A stretch of DNA of 47,176 nucleotides from positions 1 through 47,176 of the IMG/VR virus record IMGVR_UViG_3300045283_000085; one strand, written 5' to 3'. Source of the DNA: a virus. This document shows positions 38,716 through 46,256 of the stretch, piece by piece. Each line of letters starts with the position of its first letter. Within the stretch, counting starts at the first letter, position 1. Position numbers and translations under genes: made by a program. The notes under the pieces are model-generated. The model saw only the letters and a list, made by a program, of their open reading frames with translations, had not been told where the DNA came from and did not search any database.

Positions 38716-39343
38716 CGCTCTTCGCGTTAGCCATCGACATGATAGCCATTGCGACCTCAAGCGGCATTTCCCCTTGTAGGGTGAGCAATACCAGTGACTG
38801 GTGTTTTTTGGACGTCTCAAACTTCACGGTGGGCGCGGGAACCCCAGGCGGTAACACCCATCGCGTATCGCTCGTGTCGTGGCCGTTCGCTTTCTTCGCT
38901 AGTTTGTCTTTAGTCTTCCATTCCGAGCGCGGCGGCATGGTGCGCATCGGGCGGACCATCGGCGTATTGGGATCGAACGGAATAGTGGGTTCTAATAAGC
39001 GCTGCATGGAAACGCCTAATACTTGCGCGACGTAACCCGCCTCCTTCTCGGTAGCAAATCGGCCCGTTGCTCTCACCCATTCACGAGCAACACCAATATT
39101 GCGAGCGTTGTCGCGATCGTCCGTTCCCCATAGCGTTTTGGCGAGCGTGACGTGCGAACCGTTTTGTAGCGGCAATAGTTCCTGTAACGTGGCAGCGAAA
39201 GCTTGTTTTTCTTTATTGGTCGCATCGCGAAAGTGCGGCCACTTGAAGTTTTTTGGTGAAGGTTTCGGCTCTGATGGCTTGCTTTTTATAGCGTTAATTA
39301 AGCCTAATTTAGAGGGGGGGGGGGGGGTAGTCACAGTACTCAT
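38708..39343 (-). CDS. Putative DNA-binding regulator with C14 contingency tract
   Basis: 211 residues from ATG at 39343. The sixth and following codons come from a run of 14 C (39314-39327), read in frame as ACC plus four Pro codons. One base more or less gives an early stop within about three codons of the run. Residues ~85-112 (EWVRATGRFATEKEAGYVAQVL, GVSMQRLLE) resemble an HTH-type segment; the C-terminal part is basic with Pro-rich stretches. It starts the leftward operon at 36-39 kb. A phase-variable regulator is inferred. Confidence 0.7.
   Translation of the reverse strand: MSTVTTPPPPSKLGLINAIKSKPSEPKPSPKNFKWPHFRDATNKEKQAFAATLQELLPLQNGSHVTLAKTLWGTDDRDNARNIGVAREWVRATGRFATEKEAGYVAQVLGVSMQRLLEPTIPFDPNTPMVRPMRTMPPRSEWKTKDKLAKKANGHDTSDTRWVLPPGVPAPTVKFETSKKHQSLVLLTLQGEMPLEVAMAIMSMANAKSGD
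39314..39327 (+). repeat. G14/C14 homopolymer in a coding start
   Basis: Fourteen consecutive G on the + strand (14 C in the coding strand) just after codon five of the 211-residue gene. Runs of this length are prone to slippage, and only lengths congruent to 14 modulo 3 keep the frame. Confidence 0.9.
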
Positions 39344-39398
39344 CGTGGTTTCTCGTGCCCTGAGAGAGCGTTAATGATTGATTCTTTTTTGCTGCTAG

Positions 39399-39671
39399 TT
39401 AATGAACTCGCGACTCTTGCGCACGCTGACGTGCGGCCTTCACGGCACGCTTGGCGTTGTTCATTATTTTGAGAACACGCGGCTCGTAATATTCGATGCG
39501 GTGCGTGTATAGCTGTAGTTTTAAGCGGCGCTCCTTCGCGGCTTCGACGCCTTGTTTTTTCCAGTAGTAGGAACTGGTTCGGCAGTTCGGGCAGATCATC
39601 AAGCCGCCCATCGATCCGGTTCCCTCCGACAGCTCCGTCCCGCAACCATCAATCTCACACACTAGTTTCAT
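39399..39671 (-). CDS. Zinc-ribbon protein, 90 residues
   Basis: ATG at 39671 after AGGAGTTGAACC. N-terminal Cys pairs CEIDGC and CPNC (residues 5-30) form a zinc ribbon. The rest is a long basic helix (AKERRLKLQLYTHRIEYYEP, NAKRAVKAARQRAQE). A nucleic-acid-binding adaptor is likely. Confidence 0.7.
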   Translation of the reverse strand: MKLVCEIDGCGTELSEGTGSMGGLMICPNCRTSSYYWKKQGVEAAKERRLKLQLYTHRIEYYEPRVLKIMNNAKRAVKAARQRAQESRVH

Positions 39672-39685
39672 GGTTCAACTCCTAT

Positions 39686-39754
39686 CTAAGCGGTTAGTCC
39701 ACGTCGCGAACGGTACTCCATGCCTTTAACAAAATCCACATTTTGCAGATTCAT
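39686..39754 (-). CDS. Possible 22-residue peptide (uncertain)
   Basis: ATG at 39754 to TAG at 39686 (MNLQNVDFVKGMEYRSRRGL). The frame is open upstream to 39850 and reads protein-like (YIGAIVSDGEGFIDSVGSKR), but no canonical start or ribosome site lies there. Either a short peptide, a remnant, or a gene with an unusual start. Confidence 0.3.
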   Translation of the reverse strand: MNLQNVDFVKGMEYRSRRGLTA

Positions 39755-39865
39755 GGGGAACTTTTTAAAAAAGACAGCCGTCAGTCGCTTGCTTCCAACG
39801 CTGTCAATAAAACCTTCCCCGTCGCTGACGATTGCACCAATATAAACAGTTCACGCGCGTTGCGA

Positions 39866-40195
39866 TTAAAACGGGATGTCACTGTCATGCGTTGGTAAAT
39901 TTTCTTGAGCGGGTTCTGTCGGCTCCTCGCGACGTGGCGCTTTGCGCTCGGTTTTTTCCGCACAATATTGCTTCGCGTCCGCGTCTGTCATCGGTTTTGC
40001 GCTCACGGAAATCATCTCACCGTCGCGGGCGCTGCGCACCCAACCGGACAGCCAATACCAGCCGACGCCTTCAAGGTAAATGCGACCTCGATAGTGCGGG
40101 GAGTTGTCGGACTTGCGCGAAGGGTTGGCCGCAATGTAGCCGCCTGACTCCTCCTTACCTTTGTAGACTTTGGGGAACAGTTGGGAGGCGCTCAC
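39866..40195 (-). CDS. SSB-like or DNA-binding accessory protein
   Basis: 109 residues, coupled by ATGA. Beta-rich core (YRGRIYLEGVGWYWLSGWV) and a Lys/Arg/Glu-rich linker ending in HDSDIPF, an acidic tip like the protein-interaction tail of single-stranded DNA-binding proteins. This tail and the neighbourhood of recombination genes suggest a ssDNA-binding accessory role. The core is not a clear OB fold by eye. Confidence 0.6.
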   Translation of the reverse strand: MSASQLFPKVYKGKEESGGYIAANPSRKSDNSPHYRGRIYLEGVGWYWLSGWVRSARDGEMISVSAKPMTDADAKQYCAEKTERKAPRREEPTEPAQENLPTHDSDIPF

Positions 40196-40425
40196 GGTGT
40201 GTCCTCCACCTGATAGCCGTTCACGATGCGCATGGCGTTCATCAAGCCAAGGAGCCGATGACGCTGCCGGTTATCGACGCTGACGCCATGACGCAGGCCC
40301 GCGTCATACGCATCGGCAACGTCCTGCCATCGTGGTTGTTCCGTCGCTCGTCGCTGTATCGCGTCCAGGTACGTGATCGCAAAGTGGGTGTTTACGACCG
40401 GCAAATTTTTAATGTTGCTGTTCAT
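40192..40425 (-). CDS. Small unknown protein, 77 residues
   Basis: ATG at 40425 coupled to the ParB-like gene by ATGA. Helical, with FAITYLDAIQRRATEQPRWQ and NRQRHRLLGLMNAMRIVNGY. An upstream in-frame ATG at 40512 would overlap the previous gene heavily and is rejected. Function unknown. Confidence 0.6.
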   Translation of the reverse strand: MNSNIKNLPVVNTHFAITYLDAIQRRATEQPRWQDVADAYDAGLRHGVSVDNRQRHRLLGLMNAMRIVNGYQVEDTP

Positions 40426-41291
40426 AGGATATTGATCCGTTGTTCGTCGGACGATGAAAGGGAGATGGTTTGATAGGTGGCGGTGGGCATGCCGCGACGT
40501 TTCCAGTTCCAACCCTTGATGGTCATGCGGACCTTCACGGAGGGTGGAAACTTCGACGTTAAGCGCTGTGCGTCTTTCTGAAAGGCGGCGCGCAGGAGAA
40601 AGGCCACATCGGTGCGCTCTAAGTTTTCACCCGTGTACAGATCGGCCATGAACGCATCGGCGAGTTCCTCATTCTTGCGGGCGAATACTTCATACAGCGC
40701 AGTGCCGACGCCAATCGATACCGGCCGGTTGTCTTTCGGATAGCTTTGCAAGGTTTCGGCGTGTTGAAACAAAGACAAGTGATCCTTCGCGTATTCGATG
40801 ATGTCGGTGTTGGATAGTTTGGTATTGGCTTTGTGAATGTTGCCGCGCTCAAGGGGTCGCACCCACGTCACGGCGGTGGCAACCGCTTTCACAATGTGCA
40901 GCGAATAATCCGAAAAATGGAGGCACAACGCATCGGCCCCGGAACGCACCGCCCCTGTATCGATCGTGGCAAACGCTTCTTCTTTGACGCCATACACGAC
41001 CAGCGTTTCAATGGCGCGCCCGGATTCAATACACGCCATCAACCGATGTTGACCATCCAGGACGTTTTCATTGTCCGCAATGATGATCGCCTGCCCGTTG
41101 ACCTTCCAATTTTCATTATTGATTTCACTGGCAAGAAACTGCACATGACGTTTACGCACGGGCCGATTTTTATTGTTCGCACGAAGCCAATTGGTTGCCA
41201 TCGCTGGCGTGATCTTAACGACCTCCGACACAATCGTGCCGTCGCCTCCATGCAGCTTTTGTGCGTGTTTCAACTCGATGATGTTCGCCAT
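40422..41291 (-). CDS. ParB/Srx-fold-like protein (DGQHRL motif)
   Basis: 289 residues. VRKRHVQFLASEINNENW, NVLDGQHRLMACIESGRAIE and VVYGVKEEAFATIDTG give the DGQHRL signature of the ParB/DUF262-type N-terminal fold, often found in phage proteins with nuclease or nucleotide-dependent roles. No centromere-binding HTH is visible, so it is not a typical ParB. First gene of the leftward operon below the operator pair at 41356-41395. Confidence 0.75.
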   Translation of the reverse strand: MANIIELKHAQKLHGGDGTIVSEVVKITPAMATNWLRANNKNRPVRKRHVQFLASEINNENWKVNGQAIIIADNENVLDGQHRLMACIESGRAIETLVVYGVKEEAFATIDTGAVRSGADALCLHFSDYSLHIVKAVATAVTWVRPLERGNIHKANTKLSNTDIIEYAKDHLSLFQHAETLQSYPKDNRPVSIGVGTALYEVFARKNEELADAFMADLYTGENLERTDVAFLLRAAFQKDAQRLTSKFPPSVKVRMTIKGWNWKRRGMPTATYQTISLSSSDEQRINIL

Positions 41292-41355
41292 GATGGTGTC
41301 CCCGGTTCAGTTATTTTCAAAGCGATTTAGAAAATCATTCAACAAGCATCAAACC

Positions 41356-41395
41356 TGTCCAGACTGGCTAAGAATCGGATTCAAACTGGTTCAGA
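41356..41395 (-). promoter_or_regulatory. Operator pair before the ParB-like operon
   Basis: On the minus strand CCAGTTTGAATC (centred near 41387) is followed by CCAGTCTGGACAG (41368-41356). These are two copies of the 12-bp motif found before the rightward operons at 6150 and 6871. They lie about 65 bases upstream of the ATG at 41291. Confidence 0.55.
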
Positions 41396-41444
41396 AAGAG
41401 AGAAGGAACGGAGGCGGAAAATTTGTTCCCTGCAAAATATGAAC

Positions 41445-41480
41445 AAAACCCGGACTTCCCGCGTTAAGCGAGAATCCGGG
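41445..41480 (-). terminator. Intrinsic terminator of the recT operon
   Basis: Minus strand: CCCGGA / TCCGGG outer stem, a one-base bulge and a 7-bp inner stem TTCTCGC/GCGGGAA (one G-U), 5-base loop, then TTTTGTTC. The inner G-U becomes a mismatch on the other strand, so the hairpin is built for leftward RNA. Confidence 0.75.
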
Positions 41481-41646
41481 TCTTAGGTTCAAGGCCCGTA
41501 TGGCGGTGAAACCCGTGATCGCAGCTCACAGCCACTTATTCCCGTGACTGCCGGTTATCGCGCCCTGCGGTCTTAACCCTGCGGCGCGTCGTGTTTTCCC
41601 GGTTCCCCCGCTACACGAATCTCGAACGGGCGCGGTGCATGTTCAT
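41481..41646 (-). ncRNA. Structured RNA region with a possible leader peptide
   Basis: No gene of normal size fits this stretch. Minus strand hairpins include CGTGT/ACACG, a bulged GCC-GGTTA/TAACC-GGC, CAGTCAC/GTGGCTG (7 pairs with one G-U) and GTGA/TCAC, leading into the terminator. At its start GGTGGAGACGC precedes ATG at 41646 opening an 11-residue ORF (MNMHRARSRFV, stop at 41611). It may be the folded 3' end of the recT operon, a separate ncRNA or an attenuator-like segment. Confidence 0.45.
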
Positions 41647-41710
41647 GCGTCTCCACCGTTCGTTTGCTTGCTAACTCAACAGTTCGTCACTACTCTCGCG
41701 GCATGTACCG

Positions 41711-41962
41711 CTATACCCAATCCGCCTGTGCCACTTCACGCCCTTCCGGCTCCGCTTGTCTGTAACCCTCAACTCCTCGCTCACGTTGAGCGGCAACTAG
41801 CGCTTGTCGGTATTGCTCTGCACACGCTGAATGACACCACTTGTGTCCTACTGCCTTGCCGTACCAATACGGGTTCACGTCCTGCCCCAGTGCGCCTCCC
41901 GTGCCACAAACGTCGCACGGGAGGTAATTGACTGATTCGTTCCTAACCTTCCGCTTGCCCAT
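41711..41962 (-). CDS. Zinc-binding protein, 83 residues
   Basis: ATG at 41962 overlaps the recT stop by 20 bases; other in-frame starts at 41968 and 41971 are possible. CDVCGTGGALGQDVNPYWYG followed by KWCHSACAEQYRQALVAAQ gives Cys-x-x-Cys and His/Cys pairs like a short treble-clef or zinc-finger. The C-terminal third is charged. Last gene of the recT operon. Confidence 0.65.
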   Translation of the reverse strand: MGKRKVRNESVNYLPCDVCGTGGALGQDVNPYWYGKAVGHKWCHSACAEQYRQALVAAQRERGVEGYRQAEPEGREVAQADWV

Positions 41963-42881
41963 CGTCATCACCCGCGCCTAACACTTCGTCCTCGTCCAAA
42001 ATGCGGCCGGTTTCAGGGTCCACCCGTAAATCGGGTCTATCGCCTTCGACTGACCGCACCTGACGCGTGATCGACGCGGGCGCTGTGTCGGTTGGCAAGT
42101 CATCGAGCGCGCTCCTACGGCGCTTAGGCTTCGCCTCGGTGGCTTCCTCTGCTAGTGGCTCGTCGCTGACCACGGTGCCGTCGATCACCTGGGAGGGGCG
42201 CTGTAGCTCCTCGTGCAGTTCGCTCACGCGGAAGGCGTTTGCGGCGGTGGTGGACAGCGGCAGGAGTTTGGATAACCGGCGCAGGGCGGTTTTCTTGCCC
42301 ATTTCCTCATAGTCGTTTGTCCAGGCGGGACCATTGGCCGCTTGTGATCGGCCGCGAATTTGATCCACTTGGTACTTGGTCATCACAACACGGGCGGCAA
42401 TGCCCCCATCGCGGAACTTGGCCAGTGCATAGAACCCTTCCAGCGGGCCGCGATCTTTCCAGTTCACATGCACTTCGAAGTGCGATTCATCGCCGTTGAC
42501 CCACGTCACGCGATCATTGGCGTGAATGGTGTCCGCCTCCACGTAGCCGATGTCGCCTTGGCGGGCGAGTTTGATGAGGCCGCGATAGCCGGGGATCAGT
42601 TGGACCTTGCCCTTGAACGGGACGAAATACGCCTCACCCAATTGCGAGTCCGGTAGTAATCCGAGTTGTGCGGACGTAACCACTGCTGCAAACAGCGAAT
42701 TGCGATCCGCAGATAACAGCGAAGGGTTTTGCTGTATGGCGGTGATTGCAACACGTAAAAACTTTTCAACGGTGACGTGATGCGGCAGTGCCATCACTAA
42801 CTGTTCTTTCATCGTGGGCAGACTTAGCTGCGCGCGTACCACGTCGATTGGTTTCATTGGCGCTTTGACTACGGAGTTCAT
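41943..42881 (-). CDS. recT: RecT-type single-strand annealing protein
   Basis: 312 residues. Family marks in order: PMKPIDVVRAQLSLPTMKEQ, LPHHVTVEKFLRVAITAIQQ, AQLGLLPDSQLGEAYFVPF, VQLIPGYRGLIKLARQGDIG, YQVDQIRGRSQAANGPAW and a MGKKTALRRLSKLLPLS helix. RecT anneals complementary ssDNA and works with a 5'-3' exonuclease, here the YqaJ protein encoded at the start of the same operon. The Pro/Glu-rich tail is variable. Confidence 0.95.
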   Translation of the reverse strand: MNSVVKAPMKPIDVVRAQLSLPTMKEQLVMALPHHVTVEKFLRVAITAIQQNPSLLSADRNSLFAAVVTSAQLGLLPDSQLGEAYFVPFKGKVQLIPGYRGLIKLARQGDIGYVEADTIHANDRVTWVNGDESHFEVHVNWKDRGPLEGFYALAKFRDGGIAARVVMTKYQVDQIRGRSQAANGPAWTNDYEEMGKKTALRRLSKLLPLSTTAANAFRVSELHEELQRPSQVIDGTVVSDEPLAEEATEAKPKRRRSALDDLPTDTAPASITRQVRSVEGDRPDLRVDPETGRILDEDEVLGAGDDDGQAEG

Positions 42882-43404
42882 TGATAGCTTCCTCTATTGA
42901 AGTGCTGAGTTCGCGCATGAGCGCGCGGGGTGGGAGTGCGAGATACACATCGATGATTTTTAGAATGGTGTTGTAGGAGTTCGACCACAGCGCGGCATAG
43001 CCTTGCTCGCGGGCCGCTTTGAGAAACTCCAACTGGGAAATGGTGGGGCGGTTTTTGTTGACCTTTATTTCCAACACTAGGCCGTGATACCCGCCCGAGG
43101 GTTTTAGGATCACGATGTCAGAGACGCCAGCGCGTGCGCCAAGCGCATGAAAGCGACCCGCTGAATGGTTATCGCGGCGCAGTAATTCCAACGGGACGTG
43201 AAAGCAAAGCGATCCGATGGCCGGATATTTTTTATCGATGTAATCGATAACGCACTTTTGAAACTGCTCCTCGCGATAGATGAGCGCTTCCGGCAGGATA
43301 TTTAAGTTGACGTACAACGCGGCTTGCATGGCAATCATGTCCAGCGCGCCCGCATCGTGAACAAACTTGTAGGCTTTCTTAGGGAGCCAGCGAAGTCCGC
43401 GCAT
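42766..43404 (-). CDS. VRR-NUC-type nuclease
   Basis: 212 residues. RAGVSDIVILKPSGGYHGLV followed by LEIKVNKNRPTISQLEFLKA, REQGYAALW matches the VRR-NUC fold (GVSD, L-E-I/V-K, Q, Y/A). Structure-specific endonuclease related to Holliday-junction/FAN1 nucleases. Its last ~38 codons, Arg/Ser/Glu-rich, overlap the recT start by 116 bases, an unusually long overlap. Confidence 0.85.
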   Translation of the reverse strand: MRGLRWLPKKAYKFVHDAGALDMIAMQAALYVNLNILPEALIYREEQFQKCVIDYIDKKYPAIGSLCFHVPLELLRRDNHSAGRFHALGARAGVSDIVILKPSGGYHGLVLEIKVNKNRPTISQLEFLKAAREQGYAALWSNSYNTILKIIDVYLALPPRALMRELSTSIEEAINELRSQSANETNRRGTRAAKSAHDERTVSDGTAASRHR

Positions 43405-43649
43405 TACTGCATCACTCCGCTGCTCGCGCTGGAATGCAATGCGTTGACCGCACAGGAAATCATTCCATCGGTCGCGTCGTCAGATTCACAGCGCGTTACC
43501 AGTGAAACCACTTTCTCGCCAGCGGGGGCGGCAATCACAATCAAGTTGTATTGCTTACCAAACTGTTCAAACAGCAACGCATTCAGTACCTGCATCCCCA
43601 TGCGCATGCAGTTAACGCGGTTTTCATCCTCTGTCTTTTCATCGGTCAT
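43404..43649 (-). CDS. Small unknown protein, 81 residues
   Basis: ATG at 43649 coupled to the gene before it (ATGA); ends beside the VRR-NUC start. MQVLNALLFEQFGKQYNLIV and APAGEKVVSLVTRCESDDAT suggest a small alpha/beta domain. Function unknown; its place between nuclease genes suggests DNA metabolism. Confidence 0.6.
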   Translation of the reverse strand: MTDEKTEDENRVNCMRMGMQVLNALLFEQFGKQYNLIVIAAPAGEKVVSLVTRCESDDATDGMISCAVNALHSSASSGVMQ

Positions 43650-43864
43650 GCGTGTTGCTCAACGTGCGCGTAGCCAACCCAATCCAATTGTTTGCCGCGC
43701 GCTAACTGCAAACGATCCCGCTCCACTTCCTCCTCTACCCATTCTTGTGGATGAAAGACGCCGTGGAATTCACCGCCGCAACGACACTTGCAGCGTTTAT
43801 GTTTGGCCGTCTCGCAACGATCAGCGAGGTGGCGTAGCTGGTCCAAGGAGATTGCCTTGCTCAT
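43646..43864 (-). CDS. Small Cys-rich protein, 72 residues
   Basis: ATG at 43864, overlapping the upstream nuclease-like gene by 44 bases. KHKRCKCRCGGEFHGVFHP has a dense Cys/His cluster like a zinc finger. Helical flanks. Function unknown. Confidence 0.6.
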   Translation of the reverse strand: MSKAISLDQLRHLADRCETAKHKRCKCRCGGEFHGVFHPQEWVEEEVERDRLQLARGKQLDWVGYAHVEQHA

Positions 43865-44384
43865 CGGTTGCGCCCTCCATCAACTTGTCTAGTTCGCTCA
43901 TGGGAATAAGGTCTTTGCGCCATACGCGATAACTCAACTCACCCTCTTCAAAGGGAATGCAGGGTGTCTGTTGCAAAAGGACTTCGCGCCGCACCCATCC
44001 AAGTAGCTTCGCGTGGTCTTGGTTCGCGTCATACGGATGCAAATGAAATTGAGCGAGGACGAGAATGTCCGCGCAGTCGGCAGCGGCCGATACTTTTAGG
44101 TACAAAAAATTAGGTATGGTGGCCGTCTTCACGTTGAACGTGACGGGTTGGCCTTTGATAAGCGCGGTAAAGTCAATGCCGCCATCGCCACTCGGGCGAT
44201 AACTTTCATCAACGGGAATGTGATAGCGCTCCTCAAAGGCTATTTCGCCGTAGATACCCTTCATATTTCCTTCAAGCGTCGATTGCTTGATGGAGTGCCC
44301 CGTGGTTGCGCAATCCTTGTCGCGTATCATTGCGATGCGCAGTGCGCGCAGGCATCGCGGTTCCTTACGCATGGCGGCGCTCAT
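43821..44384 (-). CDS. Putative PD-(D/E)XK-like nuclease
   Basis: 187 residues, coupled to the YqaJ gene (ATGA). GIYGEIAFEERYHIPVDES, then GDGGIDFTALIKGQPVTFNV and VKTATIPNFLYLKVSAA give an E, G-x-I-D-F, x(9-12), V-K-T core of the restriction-like fold, with LVLAQFHLHPYDANQ next. A DNA endonuclease acting with the recombination genes is likely. Activity unproven. Confidence 0.65.
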   Translation of the reverse strand: MSAAMRKEPRCLRALRIAMIRDKDCATTGHSIKQSTLEGNMKGIYGEIAFEERYHIPVDESYRPSGDGGIDFTALIKGQPVTFNVKTATIPNFLYLKVSAAADCADILVLAQFHLHPYDANQDHAKLLGWVRREVLLQQTPCIPFEEGELSYRVWRKDLIPMSELDKLMEGATDEQGNLLGPATPPR

Positions 44385-45304
44385 GCCTTCGCTACCGTGA
44401 TGCGCATTTCAATTTTTTCTTGTTGAGCCGCGCGCTCGATAACATGAGCTTCTTTCGCTGGCCGCGTCTTCACGCTAATGCGTCCGGCGTTGCACTTCAC
44501 ACTGGCGTATCCAGCATCGACGCAATACTTGAGGACGCGGCCCTCGATAATTTCCTTCTCAGTTTCAAAGCGTTTGATGTTGGCGCGTAGTTCGGCGATG
44601 GTGGCGATCCACGTTTCAACATCGGGATCACCGCTTAGATCGATTGACCCTTCGCCTGCGCCCCAAACACGTTTCATCGCATCAAGGTCGCGCGGTAGCT
44701 GCGCCTCGGGTTCAGTGCCGTCAATGATCGATTCCCAAAACGCCGTGACGCGCCGCCGTATCTCCTCGATCGATGCTTGATGGCGTGGAATGTCGCAGCG
44801 AACGATGCGGTCGCCACTGATTAACGCGATCAAGATGCCGCGCGGTGCGTTGAGGCAAGCAAGCTGCGTTTGCACTTGCAGTAAGTAACGCAGTGGAGGT
44901 TCCACGCTGCCATCCTCGTGCGTGATCCAGTTGTCACGCCACGCACCCCATGAAGCGTTTTTCACTTCAACCGGAATCTCAATACCCGCATCGCTTAGAA
45001 AGTAATCAGGCGTTGAGGCAAGCCCGCGTGTTGCATCATCGGTGACGTAGCAATCCGCCTTGTACAAGTTGAGGCCGTACAGTTCGGCGGCAGCGGTGGC
45101 AATACCGCCTTCCAGGCAGCGGCCTAACACCACGCGTTCGTTGTCGGTTAGGTCCTCGCGCGCTAGCGTGCCGCGCTTCTCGTGCCAAAGTTGAAAGCGG
45201 GATTGAAAGCCGCAATCGAATAACGCGGCAACGTCAGACGCGCCAACATTCTTGGCGCGTAGCTCATGCCACTGCGAATCGCTGTGGAGGGTTTGGCGCG
45301 CCAT
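44381..45304 (-). CDS. YqaJ-type viral exonuclease
   Basis: 307 residues, ATG at 45304 overlapping the previous stop. GASDVAALFDCGFQSRFQLW, TPDYFLSDAGIEIPVEVKNA and YLLQVQTQLACL are the conserved YqaJ blocks (E-x-G..., D, E-V-K, Q-x-Q). It belongs with lambda-exonuclease-like 5'-3' exonucleases and is the partner of RecT in the same operon. The C-terminal third is a coiled stretch and small domain typical for phage versions. Confidence 0.9.
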   Translation of the reverse strand: MARQTLHSDSQWHELRAKNVGASDVAALFDCGFQSRFQLWHEKRGTLAREDLTDNERVVLGRCLEGGIATAAAELYGLNLYKADCYVTDDATRGLASTPDYFLSDAGIEIPVEVKNASWGAWRDNWITHEDGSVEPPLRYLLQVQTQLACLNAPRGILIALISGDRIVRCDIPRHQASIEEIRRRVTAFWESIIDGTEPEAQLPRDLDAMKRVWGAGEGSIDLSGDPDVETWIATIAELRANIKRFETEKEIIEGRVLKYCVDAGYASVKCNAGRISVKTRPAKEAHVIERAAQQEKIEMRITVAKA

Positions 45305-45579
45305 CACGCCACCTTTTTACGTTTACGCGATCCCTTCTCGGTGGCTTCGATGTAATCCCACACATTGAGCCTTACTTTCTTGTCGCTCTCCATCATCACG
45401 ATAGTGAGCAGTTGCATAAGCCGTTCTAGCGGCATCGAGCCGCGCTCAAACCACGCATAAATTCCATTGCGGGTGAGTTCGATGCCAAAGTGTTTTTGAA
45501 ATAGATCGGGAAGCTCGGGAACTTCCAACTTGATGTCAGCCTTTAGCCGACGAAAGTTAAATGCAATGTCGTAAGCCAT
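45304..45579 (-). CDS. Cro-like helix-turn-helix protein
   Basis: 91 residues, first gene of the leftward early operon. FQKHFGIELTRNGIYAWFER and GSMPLERLMQLLTIV form an HTH-like segment, with a basic tail (GSRKRKKVA). Position opposite the repressor across the promoter region suggests a Cro- or antirepressor-like regulator. Its stop overlaps the YqaJ start. Confidence 0.7.
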   Translation of the reverse strand: MAYDIAFNFRRLKADIKLEVPELPDLFQKHFGIELTRNGIYAWFERGSMPLERLMQLLTIVMMESDKKVRLNVWDYIEATEKGSRKRKKVA

Positions 45580-45713
45580 GTCCTGCGCCTCGCCCGTGGG
45601 TTCTTACTGCGGGGGCGGACGTTCTTCTTTGCGCGCTACATCGTCAACATGATGGCAGCGTTTCTACCTCGTAAAGCATTGATGAACCTAGTTAAATATA
45701 TTCGATTCCACAA

Positions 45714-45756
45714 TTTGTATGAGCCTGTACCGTGTCAGTCAACGTCCTGTGGACGT
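45714..45756 (-). promoter_or_regulatory. Leftward early promoter with overlapping operator
   Basis: Minus strand TTGACT (45742-45737), a 17-base spacer and TACAAA (45719-45714) make a good sigma70-type promoter for the recombination operon. A perfect inverted repeat ACGTCC-TGT-GGACGT (45742-45756) touches the -35 box and is a likely repressor site. Confidence 0.55.
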
Positions 45757-45757
45757 A

Positions 45758-45797
45758 CGTGTTCCCTTGTGTTTCTATATGTATCCACGCGTTTCTA
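45758..45797 (+). repeat. Tandem 10-bp repeats upstream of the repressor gene
   Basis: Four adjacent decamers: CGTGTTCCCT, TGTGTTTCTA, TATGTATCCA and CGCGTTTCTA, with exact 10-bp period. Read on the other strand they match the attP-arm array at 1501-1540, including the GATACA variant. The array lies between the leftward early promoter and the repressor start. Confidence 0.65.
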
Positions 45798-45813
45798 AAA
45801 ACAGTGAAAAAGA

Positions 45814-45835
45814 ACAACTGTTGTGCGCGAACAAC
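45814..45835 (+). promoter_or_regulatory. Inverted repeat before the repressor start
   Basis: ACAAC-T-GTTGT (45814-45824) is a perfect palindrome, followed by a third half-site ACAAC (45831-45835) right before the AGGAGCT ribosome site. A candidate autoregulatory operator of the repressor. Confidence 0.45.
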
Positions 45836-45851
45836 TAGGAGCTGAACAAGA

Positions 45852-46256
45852 ATGAGTAATCGATTAGATGCTGATGACTTTGGACCAACGATGCAGCGCA
45901 GAGCGTTTAAGGATCAACTGAAAGCGCGAATGGCTGCACTCAAAATTTCCGCTGCCGAACTATCGCGGCGGGCGGATATTTCCAAAGATGCGGTGAGTTC
46001 GTATACCAAGATGCGGAGCTTGCCGACTGAGGCGACACTTGAAAAGCTCGCTAGAGCGCTTAAGTGCAAACCGGAAATGCTGCTTAAGATCACAGACCCG
46101 GAAGAGGACATTGCAACGCTGGTGGAAATTCGCGAATACAGCAAGCCCGGTTACAAGCTATTAATCGCTCGCGTACCAGTGCCGGTAAATGATGCAGCGG
46201 ATTTATTTAAGAAGCTGCTTGGGTACGCGCAGGCGCATGCCACTGCAAAGGGGTAG
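45852..46256 (+). CDS. XRE-family repressor
   Basis: 134 residues, ATG at 45852 after AGGAGCTGAACAAGA. Residues ~22-75 (LKARMAALKISAAELSRRAD, ISKDAVSSYTKMRSLPTEAT, LEKLARALKC) form a clear XRE helix-turn-helix. The C-terminal 60 residues are short and lack a LexA/CI-type protease domain, so RecA-stimulated self-cleavage is unlikely. Placed opposite the recombination operon, so it is the best candidate for the lysogeny repressor. It ends directly at the stop of the AlpA-like gene. Confidence 0.85.
   Translation: MSNRLDADDFGPTMQRRAFKDQLKARMAALKISAAELSRRADISKDAVSSYTKMRSLPTEATLEKLARALKCKPEMLLKITDPEEDIATLVEIREYSKPGYKLLIARVPVPVNDAADLFKKLLGYAQAHATAKG

Noticed and set aside
39781-39963. Leftward 60-codon ORF overlapping the SSB-like gene
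   Set aside because: It is largely a shadow of the SSB-like gene end and lacks a ribosome site.
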